64,000 bases of DNA from Stenotrophomonas geniculata ATCC 19374 = JCM 13324 (GCF_001431625.1 NZ_LLXT01000149.1:54806-118805), one strand, 5' to 3'; shown: positions 41,531-50,045, counted from the stretch's first letter. Numbers and translations: made by a program. The notes: a model not told the origin generated them from the letters alone.

Positions 41531-42327
41531 GCGCGCTGGCGAACCTGTCGCCGCACCGGCGCGCAGTGTTCGTCTCCGATGTACATCTGGGTTCACGTCA
41601 CTGCCATGCCACCGAGCTGGCACGGTTCCTCTCGCAGCTGCGCTGCGAACGGTTGTATCTGGTCGGCGACATCATCGACCTGTGGTGGATGGCGCACCGC
41701 CGGGCCAACTGGCGGCAGTCACACAGCGAAGTCATCCAGGCCCTGCACGCGTTGCGCCGTGCCGGGACCGAGATCGTCTACATCCCCGGCAACCACGATG
41801 CTTCGCTGCGCCAGGTCTGCGGGTTGATGCTGCCGGCGATGCAGGTGCGCCGCCGCGCCATCCACGTGACCGCCGATGGCCGCCGGCTGCTGGTCGCGCA
41901 TGGGGACGAGTACGACGGCGTGACCCACTTCGGCGGCCTGCAGGAGAAATTCGGCGATTGGCTGTACTACCGCATCCTGACCGGCAACCAGGCGTTGAAC
42001 GCGGTGCGGCGCCTGCTGGGGATGCGCTACTGGTCATTGTCTGAATTCCTGAAGAAGCGCAGCGGCGCCGCCGAACGCTACATCGAACGCTTCGTGCAGG
42101 CCGGGCTGGACGATGTCCGCCGTCGCGGACTGGATGGCATCATCTGTGGCCACATCCACCGCGCTGCATTGATTGAACGCGATGGCCTGGTCTACGCGAA
42201 CGACGGCGACTGGGTGGAAAGCCTGACCGCGCTGGCCGAAGACCACGATGGCGCGCTGCGCCTGCTGGACCACAACGGCCAGACGCTGGTGGAGCTGCCG
42301 GGCGCGCGCCTGTCGCAGGCGGCGTAA
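41527..42327 (+). CDS. LpxH-like metallophosphoesterase
   Basis: Calcineurin-like phosphoesterase of 266 residues with all metal motifs: SDVHLGS, VGDIIDLWW, GNHD, HGDEYD and GHIH. The architecture matches UDP-2,3-diacylglucosamine pyrophosphatase-like proteins of the lipid A pathway. Several paralogous groups share it, so the substrate is not certain. It is translationally coupled (ATGA) to the OlsF-like acyltransferase, which suggests a joint role in membrane lipid metabolism. Confidence 0.8.
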   Translation: MSALANLSPHRRAVFVSDVHLGSRHCHATELARFLSQLRCERLYLVGDIIDLWWMAHRRANWRQSHSEVIQALHALRRAGTEIVYIPGNHDASLRQVCGLMLPAMQVRRRAIHVTADGRRLLVAHGDEYDGVTHFGGLQEKFGDWLYYRILTGNQALNAVRRLLGMRYWSLSEFLKKRSGAAERYIERFVQAGLDDVRRRGLDGIICGHIHRAALIERDGLVYANDGDWVESLTALAEDHDGALRLLDHNGQTLVELPGARLSQAA

Positions 42328-42344
42328 CCCGCGTCTGTCCCCTT

Positions 42345-42369
42345 GTAGAGCCGAGCCCATGCTCGGCTG
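42345..42369 (+). repeat. SMAG-like palindrome, plus orientation
   Basis: Identical to the copy at 38168 (GTAG then AGCCGAGCCCATGCTCGGCT). It starts 17 bases after the phosphoesterase stop. Confidence 0.9.
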
Positions 42370-42389
42370 CTCTTCATTGCGTGTAACGG

Positions 42390-42414
42390 CAGCCGAGCAT
42401 GGGCTCGGCTCTAC
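42390..42414 (-). repeat. SMAG-like palindrome, minus orientation
   Basis: Inverted partner of 42345, ending in CTAC. The 70-base unit is equivalent to the pair at 38168-38237, with a different spacer. Confidence 0.9.
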
Positions 42415-42446
42415 ATGCACCGCCCGCAAGCCGCTAGCATCGGTCC

Positions 42447-43493
42447 ATGGATTCCCTGACCCAGATCGTGCTCGGCGGCGCCGTCGCCGCTGCCATCGCT
42501 CCGCCCGGCCAGCGCCGCGCGGCCCTGTTGGCCGGTGCCGCGCTCGGCACCTTGCCGGACCTCGATGCCCTGTGGCTTGGCTTCACCGCCGCCGACCCCG
42601 TGGCGAACATGATCGAGCACCGCAGCTTCAGCCATTCGCTGCTGGTGCTGCCCTGGGTGGCAGCGCTGATCTGGTGGCTGTTCAAGCGCTTCGGCAACGG
42701 CCGCGTTGCGCAGTCACCGGTGCGCTGGTTCTGGGCGATCCAGCTGGCGCTGGTCACCCATCCGCTGTTGGATGCATTCACCGTTTACGGCACCCAGTTG
42801 TGGTGGCCGTTGCGGCCACACCCGACCATGGGCTCCAGCGTCTTCATCATCGATCCCGGCTACACGGTGTGGCTGCTGCTGGGCTGCGTGCTGGCCTGGT
42901 TTGGCCGCGCCCGCCCCTGGGCTGGCAAGGTGCTGGGTGTGGCGTTGCTGGCCAGCAGTGCCTACCTGGGCTGGGGCCTGATCGCCAAGGCCCAGGTCGA
43001 CCGTGCTGCCCAGCAGAGCCTGGCGGCGATGGGCCTGGGCGATGCCCCGCGCTTCTCGGTGCCGATGCCGTTCAACACCCTGCTGTGGCGGGTGGTGGCG
43101 ATGACGCCGAACGGCTACGTGGTGGGCGACCGCTCGCTGGTGGCCGACCATGGGCCGATGCAGTTCGAAGGCCACGCGTCCAACGTGCAGGTACTGCGCG
43201 AAGCAGGGGGCATCCCGGCGGTGCAGCAGCTGACCTGGTTCAACCGTGGCTTCATGCGTGCGCAGGTGATGGACGGCCGGCTGGTGCTGAGCGACCTGCG
43301 CATGGGCCTGGAGCCGGACTACACCTTCAACTTCGCCGTGGCCGAGCAGGTCGACGGGCAGTGGCGGCCAATCACGCCCGAGCAGCTGCGGGCGGATTAC
43401 AGCAGTCCCGCCGCGCGCGCTGATGCCGGGCGCCGGCTGGCGGCGATGTGGCAGCGGATCTGGCATGCGCCCGTAGTCGGCGCTGTCGAGTAG
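42447..43493 (+). CDS. YdjM-like membrane-bound metal-dependent hydrolase (DUF457)
   Basis: A 348-residue protein starting MDSLTQIVLGGAVAAAI. The N-terminal half carries membrane segments with conserved metal-type residues (GALLGTLPDLD-like block, EHRSFSHSL, THPLLDAFTVYG), typical of the DUF457/YdjM family. The C-terminal 150 residues are soluble and probably periplasmic. The enzymatic activity is unproven; E. coli YdjM is SOS-induced, but no LexA box is seen here. The TAG stop is supplied by the GTAG head of an abutting palindrome. Confidence 0.8.
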   Translation: MDSLTQIVLGGAVAAAIAPPGQRRAALLAGAALGTLPDLDALWLGFTAADPVANMIEHRSFSHSLLVLPWVAALIWWLFKRFGNGRVAQSPVRWFWAIQLALVTHPLLDAFTVYGTQLWWPLRPHPTMGSSVFIIDPGYTVWLLLGCVLAWFGRARPWAGKVLGVALLASSAYLGWGLIAKAQVDRAAQQSLAAMGLGDAPRFSVPMPFNTLLWRVVAMTPNGYVVGDRSLVADHGPMQFEGHASNVQVLREAGGIPAVQQLTWFNRGFMRAQVMDGRLVLSDLRMGLEPDYTFNFAVAEQVDGQWRPITPEQLRADYSSPAARADAGRRLAAMWQRIWHAPVVGAVE

Positions 43494-43513
43494 TTCCACG
43501 CCATGCGTGGATG
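43490..43513 (+). repeat. SMAG-like palindrome overlapping a stop codon
   Basis: GTAG followed by TTCCACGCCATGCGTGGATG (stem TCCACGC / GCGTGGA). The TAG of its head (43491-43493) is the stop codon of the DUF457 gene. It is of the same subfamily as 46129 and 54043. Confidence 0.85.
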
Positions 43514-43537
43514 CGGGAGCATTGGTGCCGCGTCGGC

Positions 43538-44365
43538 TCAATACACCGTGGCGCGGCCCTGCACGAACGAATAGAAGAACACCGCATTCGGGTCGTTCTG
43601 CACCAGGCGGAACTCGCGACGCATGCCTTCCACGGTTTCCTCGTCCACCGAGCCGGCCTGCAGCAGTTGGTCGGCGGCCGACAGCAGCAGCTGCTCCCAG
43701 AACGCGATCATCGTCTTGCGCCGCGCCGGTTCGCGGTTGTCCAGGTGGATGGTCTTGATCTCGGTGTGCACGTCGCGGAAGCCGCCGGCCAGCAGCAGGT
43801 TGCCCAGCTTGGCGCCAACGAACGGGTCGCCCCCGTGGTCGTACTGGAAATCGTTGAACGCCATCCAGTAACGCCAGATGTGCGGCGAATACGGGTCGAG
43901 CAGGAACGAGGCATTCATCACCTCGGTGATGTAGACCGGCGAACCCGGTGCCAGCACCCGGCGCACCTCGCTCAGCACGCGCGCCGGTGACGGCACATGC
44001 TCCAGTACCCAGCACAGGAACGCCGAGTCGAAGCTGCGTGCCTCGAACGGGAGCTCGCCGGCGTCAGCCTGCTGCAGGGTGTAGCGATCGCTGCACCACG
44101 GCGTGCGCGCCAGGTTCTCGCGCGCGGTGGCCAGCTGGGTCTCGCTCAGGTCCACACCGGTCACGTGCAGCTCGGGGAAGCGGCGCAGCAGGATCTCGGT
44201 CTGCGCACCCACGCCGCTGCCGACTTCCAGCAGGCGCCGCGCGCCGCTGTAGTCGATCTGGCCGAAGATGCTCGATTCCAGCAGGCGCGCCTGGGTCATC
44301 AGGCGCTGCTGCTCGGTGCCGGAGAACCCGTGCAGGTAGGTCGGGGAGGAGATCGGCGGGGTCAT
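43538..44365 (-). CDS. SAM-dependent methyltransferase
   Basis: Class I methyltransferase of 275 residues. LLEVGSGVGAQTEIL is motif I, VTGVDLSETQLATAREN the ribose-binding acidic loop, and SFDSAFLCWVLEHVPSPARVLSEVRRVLAPG motifs II-III. The C-terminal 110 residues form a family-specific lid with no recognised match, so the acceptor is unknown. ATG 44365 (MTPPISSPTYLHGF) is used; the much longer frame upstream is a shadow of dusB. It lies downstream of dusB on the same strand. Confidence 0.85.
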   Translation of the reverse strand: MTPPISSPTYLHGFSGTEQQRLMTQARLLESSIFGQIDYSGARRLLEVGSGVGAQTEILLRRFPELHVTGVDLSETQLATARENLARTPWCSDRYTLQQADAGELPFEARSFDSAFLCWVLEHVPSPARVLSEVRRVLAPGSPVYITEVMNASFLLDPYSPHIWRYWMAFNDFQYDHGGDPFVGAKLGNLLLAGGFRDVHTEIKTIHLDNREPARRKTMIAFWEQLLLSAADQLLQAGSVDEETVEGMRREFRLVQNDPNAVFFYSFVQGRATVY

Positions 44366-44378
44366 GGGGCGGGCTCTT

Positions 44379-44401
44379 GTAGCGTCGAGCAGGCTCGACT
44401 G
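44379..44401 (+). repeat. SMAG-like palindrome (single)
   Basis: GTAGC then GTCGAGC-AG-GCTCGAC. It is a lone copy between dusB and the methyltransferase and may separate their expression. Confidence 0.65.
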
Positions 44402-44424
44402 TCCGGAAACGCAGGATTGGCGGC

Positions 44425-45420
44425 TCAGGCCGCCGAAGACAACGCCGGTTCCCCGGCGATCAGGCGGTCGAAGTACTCGGTCGTCAGCGCGACCTGGCTC
44501 TGCGGGTCTTCGGCGCGGTTGACCACGGCGCGGAAGGCCGCATTCTCCGGCCGGTCCTTGGCATACCAGCCCAGGTGCTTGCGCGCGATGCGCACGCCCT
44601 GCGGCTCGCCATAGAACGCATGCAGTGCGTGCAGGTGGCCGAGCAGGATGTCGCGCACTTCCGCCAACGACGGTGGTGGCAGTTCCTCGCCGGTGGCCAG
44701 AAAGTGCGCCACTTCGCGGAAGATCCACGGCCGGCCCTGTGCCGAGCGGCCGATCATCACCGCGTCCACGCCGGTCTGCTGCAGCACGTATGCCGCCTTC
44801 TGCGGCGAATCGATATCGCCGTTGGCGATCACCGGAATGCGCAGCGCGGCCTTGATCTCGCCGATCGTGGCGTACTCGGCCTGGCCGGTGTAATGCTGGT
44901 CGCGGGTGCGGCCATGCACCGCCAGCGCGGCGATGCCGCTGTCCTCGGCGATGCGTGCGATCAACGGGCCGTTGCGGTGGTCGCAGTCCCAACCGGTGCG
45001 GATCTTCAGCGTGACCGGCACGTCCACCGCGTTGACCACGGCCTCGAGGATGCGCGCCACCAGCTGCTCGTCGCGCATCAGTGCCGAACCGGCCCAGGCG
45101 TTGCACACCTTCTTGGCCGGGCAGCCCATGTTGATGTCGATGATCTGCGCGCCGTGGTCGACGTTGTAGCGTGCGGCCTCGGCCAGCTGCTGCGGCTCGG
45201 TGCCGGCGATCTGCACGCTGATCGGGGCCGGCTCGCCGTCATGGTCCATGCGGTGGATCGACTTGCGCGTGTTCCAGAAACGCGGGTCACTGATGGTCAT
45301 TTCCGAGGCGGCCAGCCCCGCGCCCAGCCGTTTGCACAGCAGGCGGAAGGGCTTGTCGGTGACGCCGGCCATGGGCGCCAGCACGACGTTGGGGGCAATG
45401 GTGTACGGGCCGATCTGCAT
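44425..45420 (-). CDS. dusB: tRNA-dihydrouridine synthase DusB
   Basis: FMN-dependent enzyme of 331 residues reducing uridines in the tRNA D-loop. VVLAPMAGVTDKPFR begins the barrel, DINMGCPAKKVCN carries the catalytic Cys, and VHGRTRDQHYTG, VIANGDID and IGRSAQGRPWIF form the FMN site. ATG 45420 (MQIGPYTIAPNV) matches the family start. In many gammaproteobacteria dusB is followed by fis; here no fis is adjacent. Confidence 0.95.
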   Translation of the reverse strand: MQIGPYTIAPNVVLAPMAGVTDKPFRLLCKRLGAGLAASEMTISDPRFWNTRKSIHRMDHDGEPAPISVQIAGTEPQQLAEAARYNVDHGAQIIDINMGCPAKKVCNAWAGSALMRDEQLVARILEAVVNAVDVPVTLKIRTGWDCDHRNGPLIARIAEDSGIAALAVHGRTRDQHYTGQAEYATIGEIKAALRIPVIANGDIDSPQKAAYVLQQTGVDAVMIGRSAQGRPWIFREVAHFLATGEELPPPSLAEVRDILLGHLHALHAFYGEPQGVRIARKHLGWYAKDRPENAAFRAVVNRAEDPQSQVALTTEYFDRLIAGEPALSSAA

Positions 45421-45567
45421 GCGCCCATTGTAGGGCGCGGGCGGCGGTACGGCCGTGTCGGACGCGGTCCGGTTCAGGCCGATCGGCACCGACCTCATGC
45501 CGTACCGGCATCAGCAGATGCTTGACGGTTGCTTCCGCCGCCCCCAAGGGCGGGCGATGGTAGGCGG

Positions 45568-45999
45568 CTACCCCAGGCTCTGCCAGGCCTGGCGGGTACC
45601 CAGCGCGAAGGCCAGCCCCAGGCTGAGGCACACCAGTGAACTGACCACCCAGAAGCGCCGGCCGTTGTCGCCGGGCCGGAGCAGGGCCAGCCCGAAGCCC
45701 ATCGCCGCGCGCAGCAGCAACAGCAGGGCGATGCCCGACAGGACCAGACGGCTGGCCGGCAGCGGCGAATGCCAGCCCGCTGCGGCCAGTGCGTACAGGG
45801 TCCAGGCCACCAGCACGGCCGTAATGCCGGCGGTCATCAGCGGCGGCCACCAATGCCCGGCCTGTGCCAGCCGGACCATGCGCTGGCCAGCACCGAAGTA
45901 CCTGTACCACGCGGCGCCGAAGGCAATACAGCCGATATGCAGCAGGGCCGCAATGGCACTACCGGCGGCGGCAACCAGCAACCAAGGGAATCCGTCCAT
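45568..45999 (-). CDS. Small integral membrane protein
   Basis: A 143-residue protein with four predicted membrane helices (about 6-28, 50-75, 82-105 and 115-138) and no recognised family. The start ATG 45999 (MDGFPWLLVAAAG) is inferred because the upstream part of the frame is Arg-rich and unlike a protein. The gaps on both sides (about 147 and 149 bases) hold a palindrome ATGCCG / CGGCAT at 45500 and the rbsK terminator respectively. Confidence 0.7.
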   Translation of the reverse strand: MDGFPWLLVAAAGSAIAALLHIGCIAFGAAWYRYFGAGQRMVRLAQAGHWWPPLMTAGITAVLVAWTLYALAAAGWHSPLPASRLVLSGIALLLLLRAAMGFGLALLRPGDNGRRFWVVSSLVCLSLGLAFALGTRQAWQSLG

Positions 46000-46096
46000 G
46001 TCCTGCCCACGCTGAAACGCTGCGCGGATGGTGGGTGAGGGGCGGGATGCGGGCAATGCGACCGGCGGTCGCAGGGGCTGGGCAATGGGCGAAAGA

Positions 46097-46126
46097 AAGG
46101 CCCAGGTGCCTGTGCACCCGGGCCTT
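46097..46126 (-). terminator. Rho-independent terminator of rbsK
   Basis: A 13-base stem with one mismatch (AAGGCCCAGGTGC / GCACCCGGGCCTT) and a CTGT loop. On the minus strand it is followed by TCTTTCG. It lies just beyond the repeat that overlaps the rbsK stop. Confidence 0.8.
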
Positions 46127-46128
46127 GT

Positions 46129-46152
46129 CATCCACGCATGGCGTGGAATTAC
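46129..46152 (-). repeat. SMAG-like palindrome overlapping the rbsK stop codon
   Basis: On the minus strand it reads GTAA followed by TTCCACGCCATGCGTGGATG. The TAA of its head (46149-46151) is the rbsK stop. Apart from GTAA for GTAG it matches the copy at 43490. Confidence 0.85.
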
Positions 46153-47114
46153 TTTGCTTCGGCGTCGGCCGGGGTGAAACGCGGCATTGCCGCAGCGGCA
46201 CCTTCCTTCTCGGTCGAACGACCGGCGAACTGGTTGGCAAAGCGCACGTGACGGGCGAACGGGGCGTCGGCCACCTGTGCCAGCGATGCGGCCAGCGCAC
46301 CGTTGAAGGCGTCGCCGGCGCCGGTGGTGTCGATCGCCTGCACCTGTTCGGCACCCACGCGGTAGTACGGCTGGGTATCGCCGCGCAGGTTCTCGTCGGC
46401 ATGCGACACGAACACGCCCACCGAACCCAGGGTCACCACCACCGTGCCGTTGCCGACCAGCTTGCGGCACAGCGCGTGCAGGCTGGCGCCATCCAGCGCG
46501 GCGACGTCGTTGGCGTCCACGCGCTCACCGACATGACGGCCGAGCAGGGCGGCGAACTCGGTCTCGTTCGGGGTGATCACATCGGCCAGCTTGAGCAGGC
46601 CGATGGTGGAGGGGGCATCGGCCGGTGCGGTGTTGAGCACCGTGGTGACGCCGGCCTCGCGGGCCGTGGCCAGTGCCGCTTCGATGGTCTGCACCGGCGA
46701 TTCCAGCTGCACCAGCACCACCTTGGCGCCGGTCAGCAGCGCCTGCTGCTGTTGCAGGAAGTCGGTGCTCAGCGCGGCGTTGGCACCCGGGCCGATCACG
46801 ATGGTGTTGCGGCCGCGCGCGTCCACATAGATGCCGGCGGTGCCGGTCGGTTCGCTGCTGGCTTCGGCGATCAGACCGAAGCCGTCCTGCGCGGCCAGCT
46901 CACGGGCGGTGGCGCCACCGGCGTCGTCGCCCAGCGCGCACACGAAGTGGGTGTCGGCACCGGCGCGGCAGGCCGCCACAGCCTGGTTGAAGCCCTTGCC
47001 ACCGGGGCCGGTGCTGTAACGGCCGGCAATGGTCGCACCCGGTGCCGGCAGCGACTCGCACCGCCACACGTGATCGACATTGAAGGAACCGACGACAACG
47101 ACACTGCTGCTCAT
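46149..47114 (-). CDS. rbsK: Ribokinase
   Basis: PfkB-family kinase of 321 residues phosphorylating D-ribose. GSFNVDHVWRCESLPAPG starts the fold, GGKGFNQAVA is PfkB signature 1, and DTTGAGDAFNGALAASLA is signature 2 with the catalytic Asp in GAGD. ATG 47114 (MSSSVVVVGSFNVD) was preferred over an upstream start. It follows nupC by 25 bases, so imported nucleosides probably provide ribose through nucleosidases encoded elsewhere. Confidence 0.92.
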   Translation of the reverse strand: MSSSVVVVGSFNVDHVWRCESLPAPGATIAGRYSTGPGGKGFNQAVAACRAGADTHFVCALGDDAGGATARELAAQDGFGLIAEASSEPTGTAGIYVDARGRNTIVIGPGANAALSTDFLQQQQALLTGAKVVLVQLESPVQTIEAALATAREAGVTTVLNTAPADAPSTIGLLKLADVITPNETEFAALLGRHVGERVDANDVAALDGASLHALCRKLVGNGTVVVTLGSVGVFVSHADENLRGDTQPYYRVGAEQVQAIDTTGAGDAFNGALAASLAQVADAPFARHVRFANQFAGRSTEKEGAAAAMPRFTPADAEAK

Positions 47115-47139
47115 AGGGAATCTTTTCTCAACCAAGGGT

Positions 47140-48438
47140 TCAACTGAAGTGCGTCAGCACGCCGGCGATGGTCGCCGTCATGAAGGTGGCAATGGTACCG
47201 CCCAGCACGGCGCGCAGGCCGAACTTGGCCAGGTCGTGGCGACGTTCCGGGGCCAGCCCGCCGATGCCGCCGATCTGGATCGCGATCGAGCTGAAGTTGG
47301 CGAAGCCGCACAGCGCGTAGGTAGCGATCAGGCGACCTTCCTCGGACAGGCTCACGCCGGCGATCTGGCCGTTCACGATCTGCGACAGCTCGGTGTAGGC
47401 CACGAACTCGTTGATCACGACCTTCTGGCCGATCAGCGAACCGACGGTGGTGGCATCGGCCCACGGGGTGCCGATCACCCAGGCGATCGGGGCCAGTACG
47501 TAACCGAAGATGGTCGACAGGTTGGTCGGCTTGCCGATGGCAGCGGCCAGGCCGGTCACATCGCCAATCCAGGTAAGCGGTGCGTTCAACAGCGCGATCA
47601 GAGCGATGAAGGCCAGCAGCATCGCACCGATGTTCAGCGCCAGCTTCAGGCCGTCACCGGCGCCGGCAGCGGCCGCGTCGATGATGTTGCTGGAGGTCTT
47701 TTCGACTTCCATCTTCACCGTGCCGCGGGTCAGCGGGGTGCCGGTTTCCGGGATCAGCAGCTTGGCCACGACCAGGGTGGCCGGGGCCGCCATGATGCTG
47801 GCCGCCAGCAGGTGCTTGGCATAGAAGGCCTGCTGCGCCGGATCACCGCCGCCGAGCATGCCCACGTAGGCCGCCAGCACGCCACCGGCGATGTGTGCCA
47901 TGCCGCCGATCATCATGGTCAGCAGCTCGGACTGGGTCATCCTGGCGATGTACGGGCGCACGGTCAGCGGCGCCTCGGTCTGGCCGATGAAGACGCTGGC
48001 GCAGACGCTGGTGGTTTCCGCGCCGGACACGCGCATCACCTTGGTGATCGACCACGCCATCACGCGCACAATCGCCTGCATGACGTTGAGGTGGTACATC
48101 ACCCCCATCAGTGCAGAGAAGAAGATGATGGTCGGCAACACCTGGAAGGCAAAGATGAAGCCGTAATTCTTGGTGTCCATCAACGAGCCGAAGATGAAGC
48201 CCGAGCCCTCGTTGACGTAGCTGAGGATCTTGACGAAGCCCTTGCCCAGCGCGTCGAACACGTCGCGCCCGCCCGGCACCAGGATCACCAGCGCCGCAAA
48301 GGCGATCTGCAGGGTGATACCGGTGGCAACCAGCTTCCAGTCAACCGCGCGCTTGTTATTGGAAAACAACCAGGTGATGCCGATCAGCACCGCCAACCCG
48401 AACAGGCCGAAGCCGATCCTGCCCAAACCTTCGACCAT
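47140..48438 (-). CDS. nupC: NupC-type concentrative nucleoside transporter
   Basis: CNT-family cation/nucleoside symporter of 432 residues with about ten membrane segments. The family motifs GQTEAPLTVRPYI, MTMMIGGMAHIAGGVLAAYV and the late YALCGFANFSSIAIQIGG are present. It is the first gene of a two-gene unit with rbsK. The 193-base gap to the divergent aldo/keto reductase gene presumably holds its promoter, but no clear hexamers were found. Confidence 0.94.
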   Translation of the reverse strand: MVEGLGRIGFGLFGLAVLIGITWLFSNNKRAVDWKLVATGITLQIAFAALVILVPGGRDVFDALGKGFVKILSYVNEGSGFIFGSLMDTKNYGFIFAFQVLPTIIFFSALMGVMYHLNVMQAIVRVMAWSITKVMRVSGAETTSVCASVFIGQTEAPLTVRPYIARMTQSELLTMMIGGMAHIAGGVLAAYVGMLGGGDPAQQAFYAKHLLAASIMAAPATLVVAKLLIPETGTPLTRGTVKMEVEKTSSNIIDAAAAGAGDGLKLALNIGAMLLAFIALIALLNAPLTWIGDVTGLAAAIGKPTNLSTIFGYVLAPIAWVIGTPWADATTVGSLIGQKVVINEFVAYTELSQIVNGQIAGVSLSEEGRLIATYALCGFANFSSIAIQIGGIGGLAPERRHDLAKFGLRAVLGGTIATFMTATIAGVLTHFS

Positions 48439-48579
48439 GTGAGTGACTCCCCTGGGGCGTCGCGAAAAACGGGAAGCCTAGTGCAGGGCAGGGGCCGGGG
48501 CAAGAAAAAGCAGCGTGTGCGCGGCCATCGGTGCCGATCAGGCCAGCAACGGCAAGGGCTTGCGGCTGGCGGCGGCAGG

Positions 48580-48585
48580 TAGAAT
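48580..48585 (+). promoter_or_regulatory. Possible -10 for aldo/keto reductase gene
   Basis: TAGAAT, 46 bases before the ATG. The TTGCGG at 48560 is only 14 bases away, so the -35 is uncertain. Confidence 0.35.
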
Positions 48586-48631
48586 GGGGTTTGATCCCGG
48601 CCCGGATGCGGGCCCGCAGCAGGAGATTCGC

Positions 48632-49603
48632 ATGCAATACCGTCGCCTGGGCTCCACCGGCCTGCCGATTTCCGCCTTGTCCTTCGGCGCCTGGGTGACC
48701 TTCGGCGATCAGGTTCCGCGCGATGAGGCCCGCAACCTGGTGGCCGCCGCCTGGGATCATGGCGTCAATTTCTTCGACAACGCCGAGGGCTATGCCAACG
48801 GCCGTGCCGAACAGGTCATGGGGGACGTGATCACCGACCTGCGCCTGCCGCGCGACGGCTTCTGCGTGTCCAGCAAGGTGTTCTTCGGCAGCGCCAAGGA
48901 CCCGCGACCGACCCAGCGCGGACTGTCGCGCAAGCACGTGACCGACGCCTGCCACGCTGCACTCAAGCGCCTGCGGGTGGACTACCTGGACCTTTATTAC
49001 TGCCACCGCCCGGATCCGGACGCGCCGATCGCCGAGACCGTGCACGCCATGGATACCCTGGTACGGCAGGGCAAGATCCTTTACTGGGGCACCTCGGAGT
49101 GGTCGGCGGCGCAGATCCAGCAGGCGCTGGACATCGCCGAGGCGCGCAACCTGCAGGGCCCGTCGATGGAGCAGCCGCAGTACAACCTGCTGCACCGCGA
49201 GCGGGTCGAGGTCGAGTACGCGCCGCTGTATGCCGGTGCCGGCCTGGGCACCACCATCTTCTCGCCGCTGGCCTCGGGCCTGCTCACCGGCAAGTACGAC
49301 CAGGGCATCCCGGCCGATGCAAGGCTGGGGCGCGAAGGCATGGAGTGGTTGCAGGACCTGGTGCTGGGGGCCGACGCCGGGGCCCGCCTGGGTCAGGTGC
49401 GCCGTTTCAGCGAAGTCGCGCGCGCGCTGGGCCAGGCCCCGGCCACGCTGGCGATTGCCTGGTGCCTGCGCAACCCGAATGTCTCCAGCGTGATCCTCGG
49501 CGCCAGCCGGGTCAGCCAGCTGCTGCAGAACCTGCAGGCACTGGACGTGCTGGAGCAGGTCGACGCCGCCGGCTGGGCCCAGGTCGAAGCCGTCTTCGCC
49601 TGA
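48632..49603 (+). CDS. Aldo/keto reductase (Kv-beta-like)
   Basis: NADPH-dependent oxidoreductase of 323 residues. The catalytic tetrad is visible as D in NFFDNAEGYANG, Y in the same segment, K in VSSKVFFG and H in LYYCHRPDP. The C-terminal SVILGASRVSQLLQNL binds NADPH. The start MQYRRLGSTGLPISAL and the beta-subunit-type insertions place it with potassium-channel beta-subunit-like AKRs rather than sugar reductases. The physiological substrate is unknown. AGGAG lies 6 bases before the ATG. Confidence 0.92.
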   Translation: MQYRRLGSTGLPISALSFGAWVTFGDQVPRDEARNLVAAAWDHGVNFFDNAEGYANGRAEQVMGDVITDLRLPRDGFCVSSKVFFGSAKDPRPTQRGLSRKHVTDACHAALKRLRVDYLDLYYCHRPDPDAPIAETVHAMDTLVRQGKILYWGTSEWSAAQIQQALDIAEARNLQGPSMEQPQYNLLHRERVEVEYAPLYAGAGLGTTIFSPLASGLLTGKYDQGIPADARLGREGMEWLQDLVLGADAGARLGQVRRFSEVARALGQAPATLAIAWCLRNPNVSSVILGASRVSQLLQNLQALDVLEQVDAAGWAQVEAVFA

Positions 49604-49612
49604 CAGCCCTTT

Positions 49613-49639
49613 GCGGAGTCGAGCCATGCTCGACTCCGC
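49613..49639 (+). repeat. SMAG-like palindrome, left half of pair
   Basis: GCGGAGTCGAGC-CAT-GCTCGACTCCGC, a 12-bp perfect stem. The GTAG head is replaced by GCGG. It starts 9 bases after the aldo/keto reductase stop. Confidence 0.65.
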
Positions 49640-49675
49640 GCGCAGCGCGGGCGTTTCCTGGCGACGGCGCCAAGA

Positions 49676-49700
49676 GCAGTCGAGCGTGGCTCGACTCTAC
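49676..49700 (-). repeat. SMAG-like palindrome, right half of pair
   Basis: AGTCGAGCGTGGCTCGACT followed by CTAC. It is the inverted partner of 49613 and marks the left border of the AT-rich heme-locus promoter. Confidence 0.75.
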
Positions 49701-49790
49701 AAAGGTGTCGCACTCAATCTTTTGATTGATGGTGTTTATCGAATTTCCGAATTCGATCATTAATCTCATCAATGAAATTGAGAATGGTTG

Positions 49791-49818
49791 TTGATTGTCA
49801 ACTGAGAATCATTATCAT
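49791..49818 (+). promoter_or_regulatory. hemP promoter with Fur box
   Basis: The -35 TTGATT (49791-49796) and -10 TATCAT (49813-49818) are separated by 16 bases. The spacer and -10 contain TGAGAATCATTATC; the 19-mer 49798-49816 matches the Fur consensus at 14 of 19 positions, with the right half perfect. Fe-Fur binding would block polymerase. The surrounding 49,700-49,820 is strikingly AT-rich. Confidence 0.88.
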
Positions 49819-49844
49819 TTAACTCGTCCCTCGCACGAGTCCAG

Positions 49845-50045
49845 ATGCTCATGAATGCTCAACCTGTACTGCTGCGCCCCGAAACGCTGACGCTCCGCGA
49901 TCGACCGGTCCGCGTCGTTCCGCCGGAAGAGGTCATCGACAGCGAAGCCCTGCTCAAGGGCCGTCGTGAAATCCTGATCCAGCACGGCGACCGCTTCTAT
50001 CGCCTGCGGCACACCAGCAACGACAAGCTGATCCTGACCAAGTAA
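49845..50045 (+). CDS. hemP: Hemin uptake protein HemP
   Basis: A 66-residue HemP/HmuP-family protein: ILIQHGDRFYRLRHTSNDKLILTK is the diagnostic C-terminal half. Related HmuP proteins act as activators of heme receptor genes. ATG 49845 and in-frame ATG 49851 are both possible. It lies directly behind a Fur-regulated promoter and 153 bases before the heme receptor gene. That gap has no separate promoter I can identify and is probably transcribed through. Confidence 0.9.
   Translation: MLMNAQPVLLRPETLTLRDRPVRVVPPEEVIDSEALLKGRREILIQHGDRFYRLRHTSNDKLILTK

Noticed and set aside
43538..45106. A single 522-residue protein joining dusB antisense frame and methyltransferase
   Set aside because: The first 240 residues are an out-of-frame reading of dusB; the methyltransferase starts at ATG 44365.
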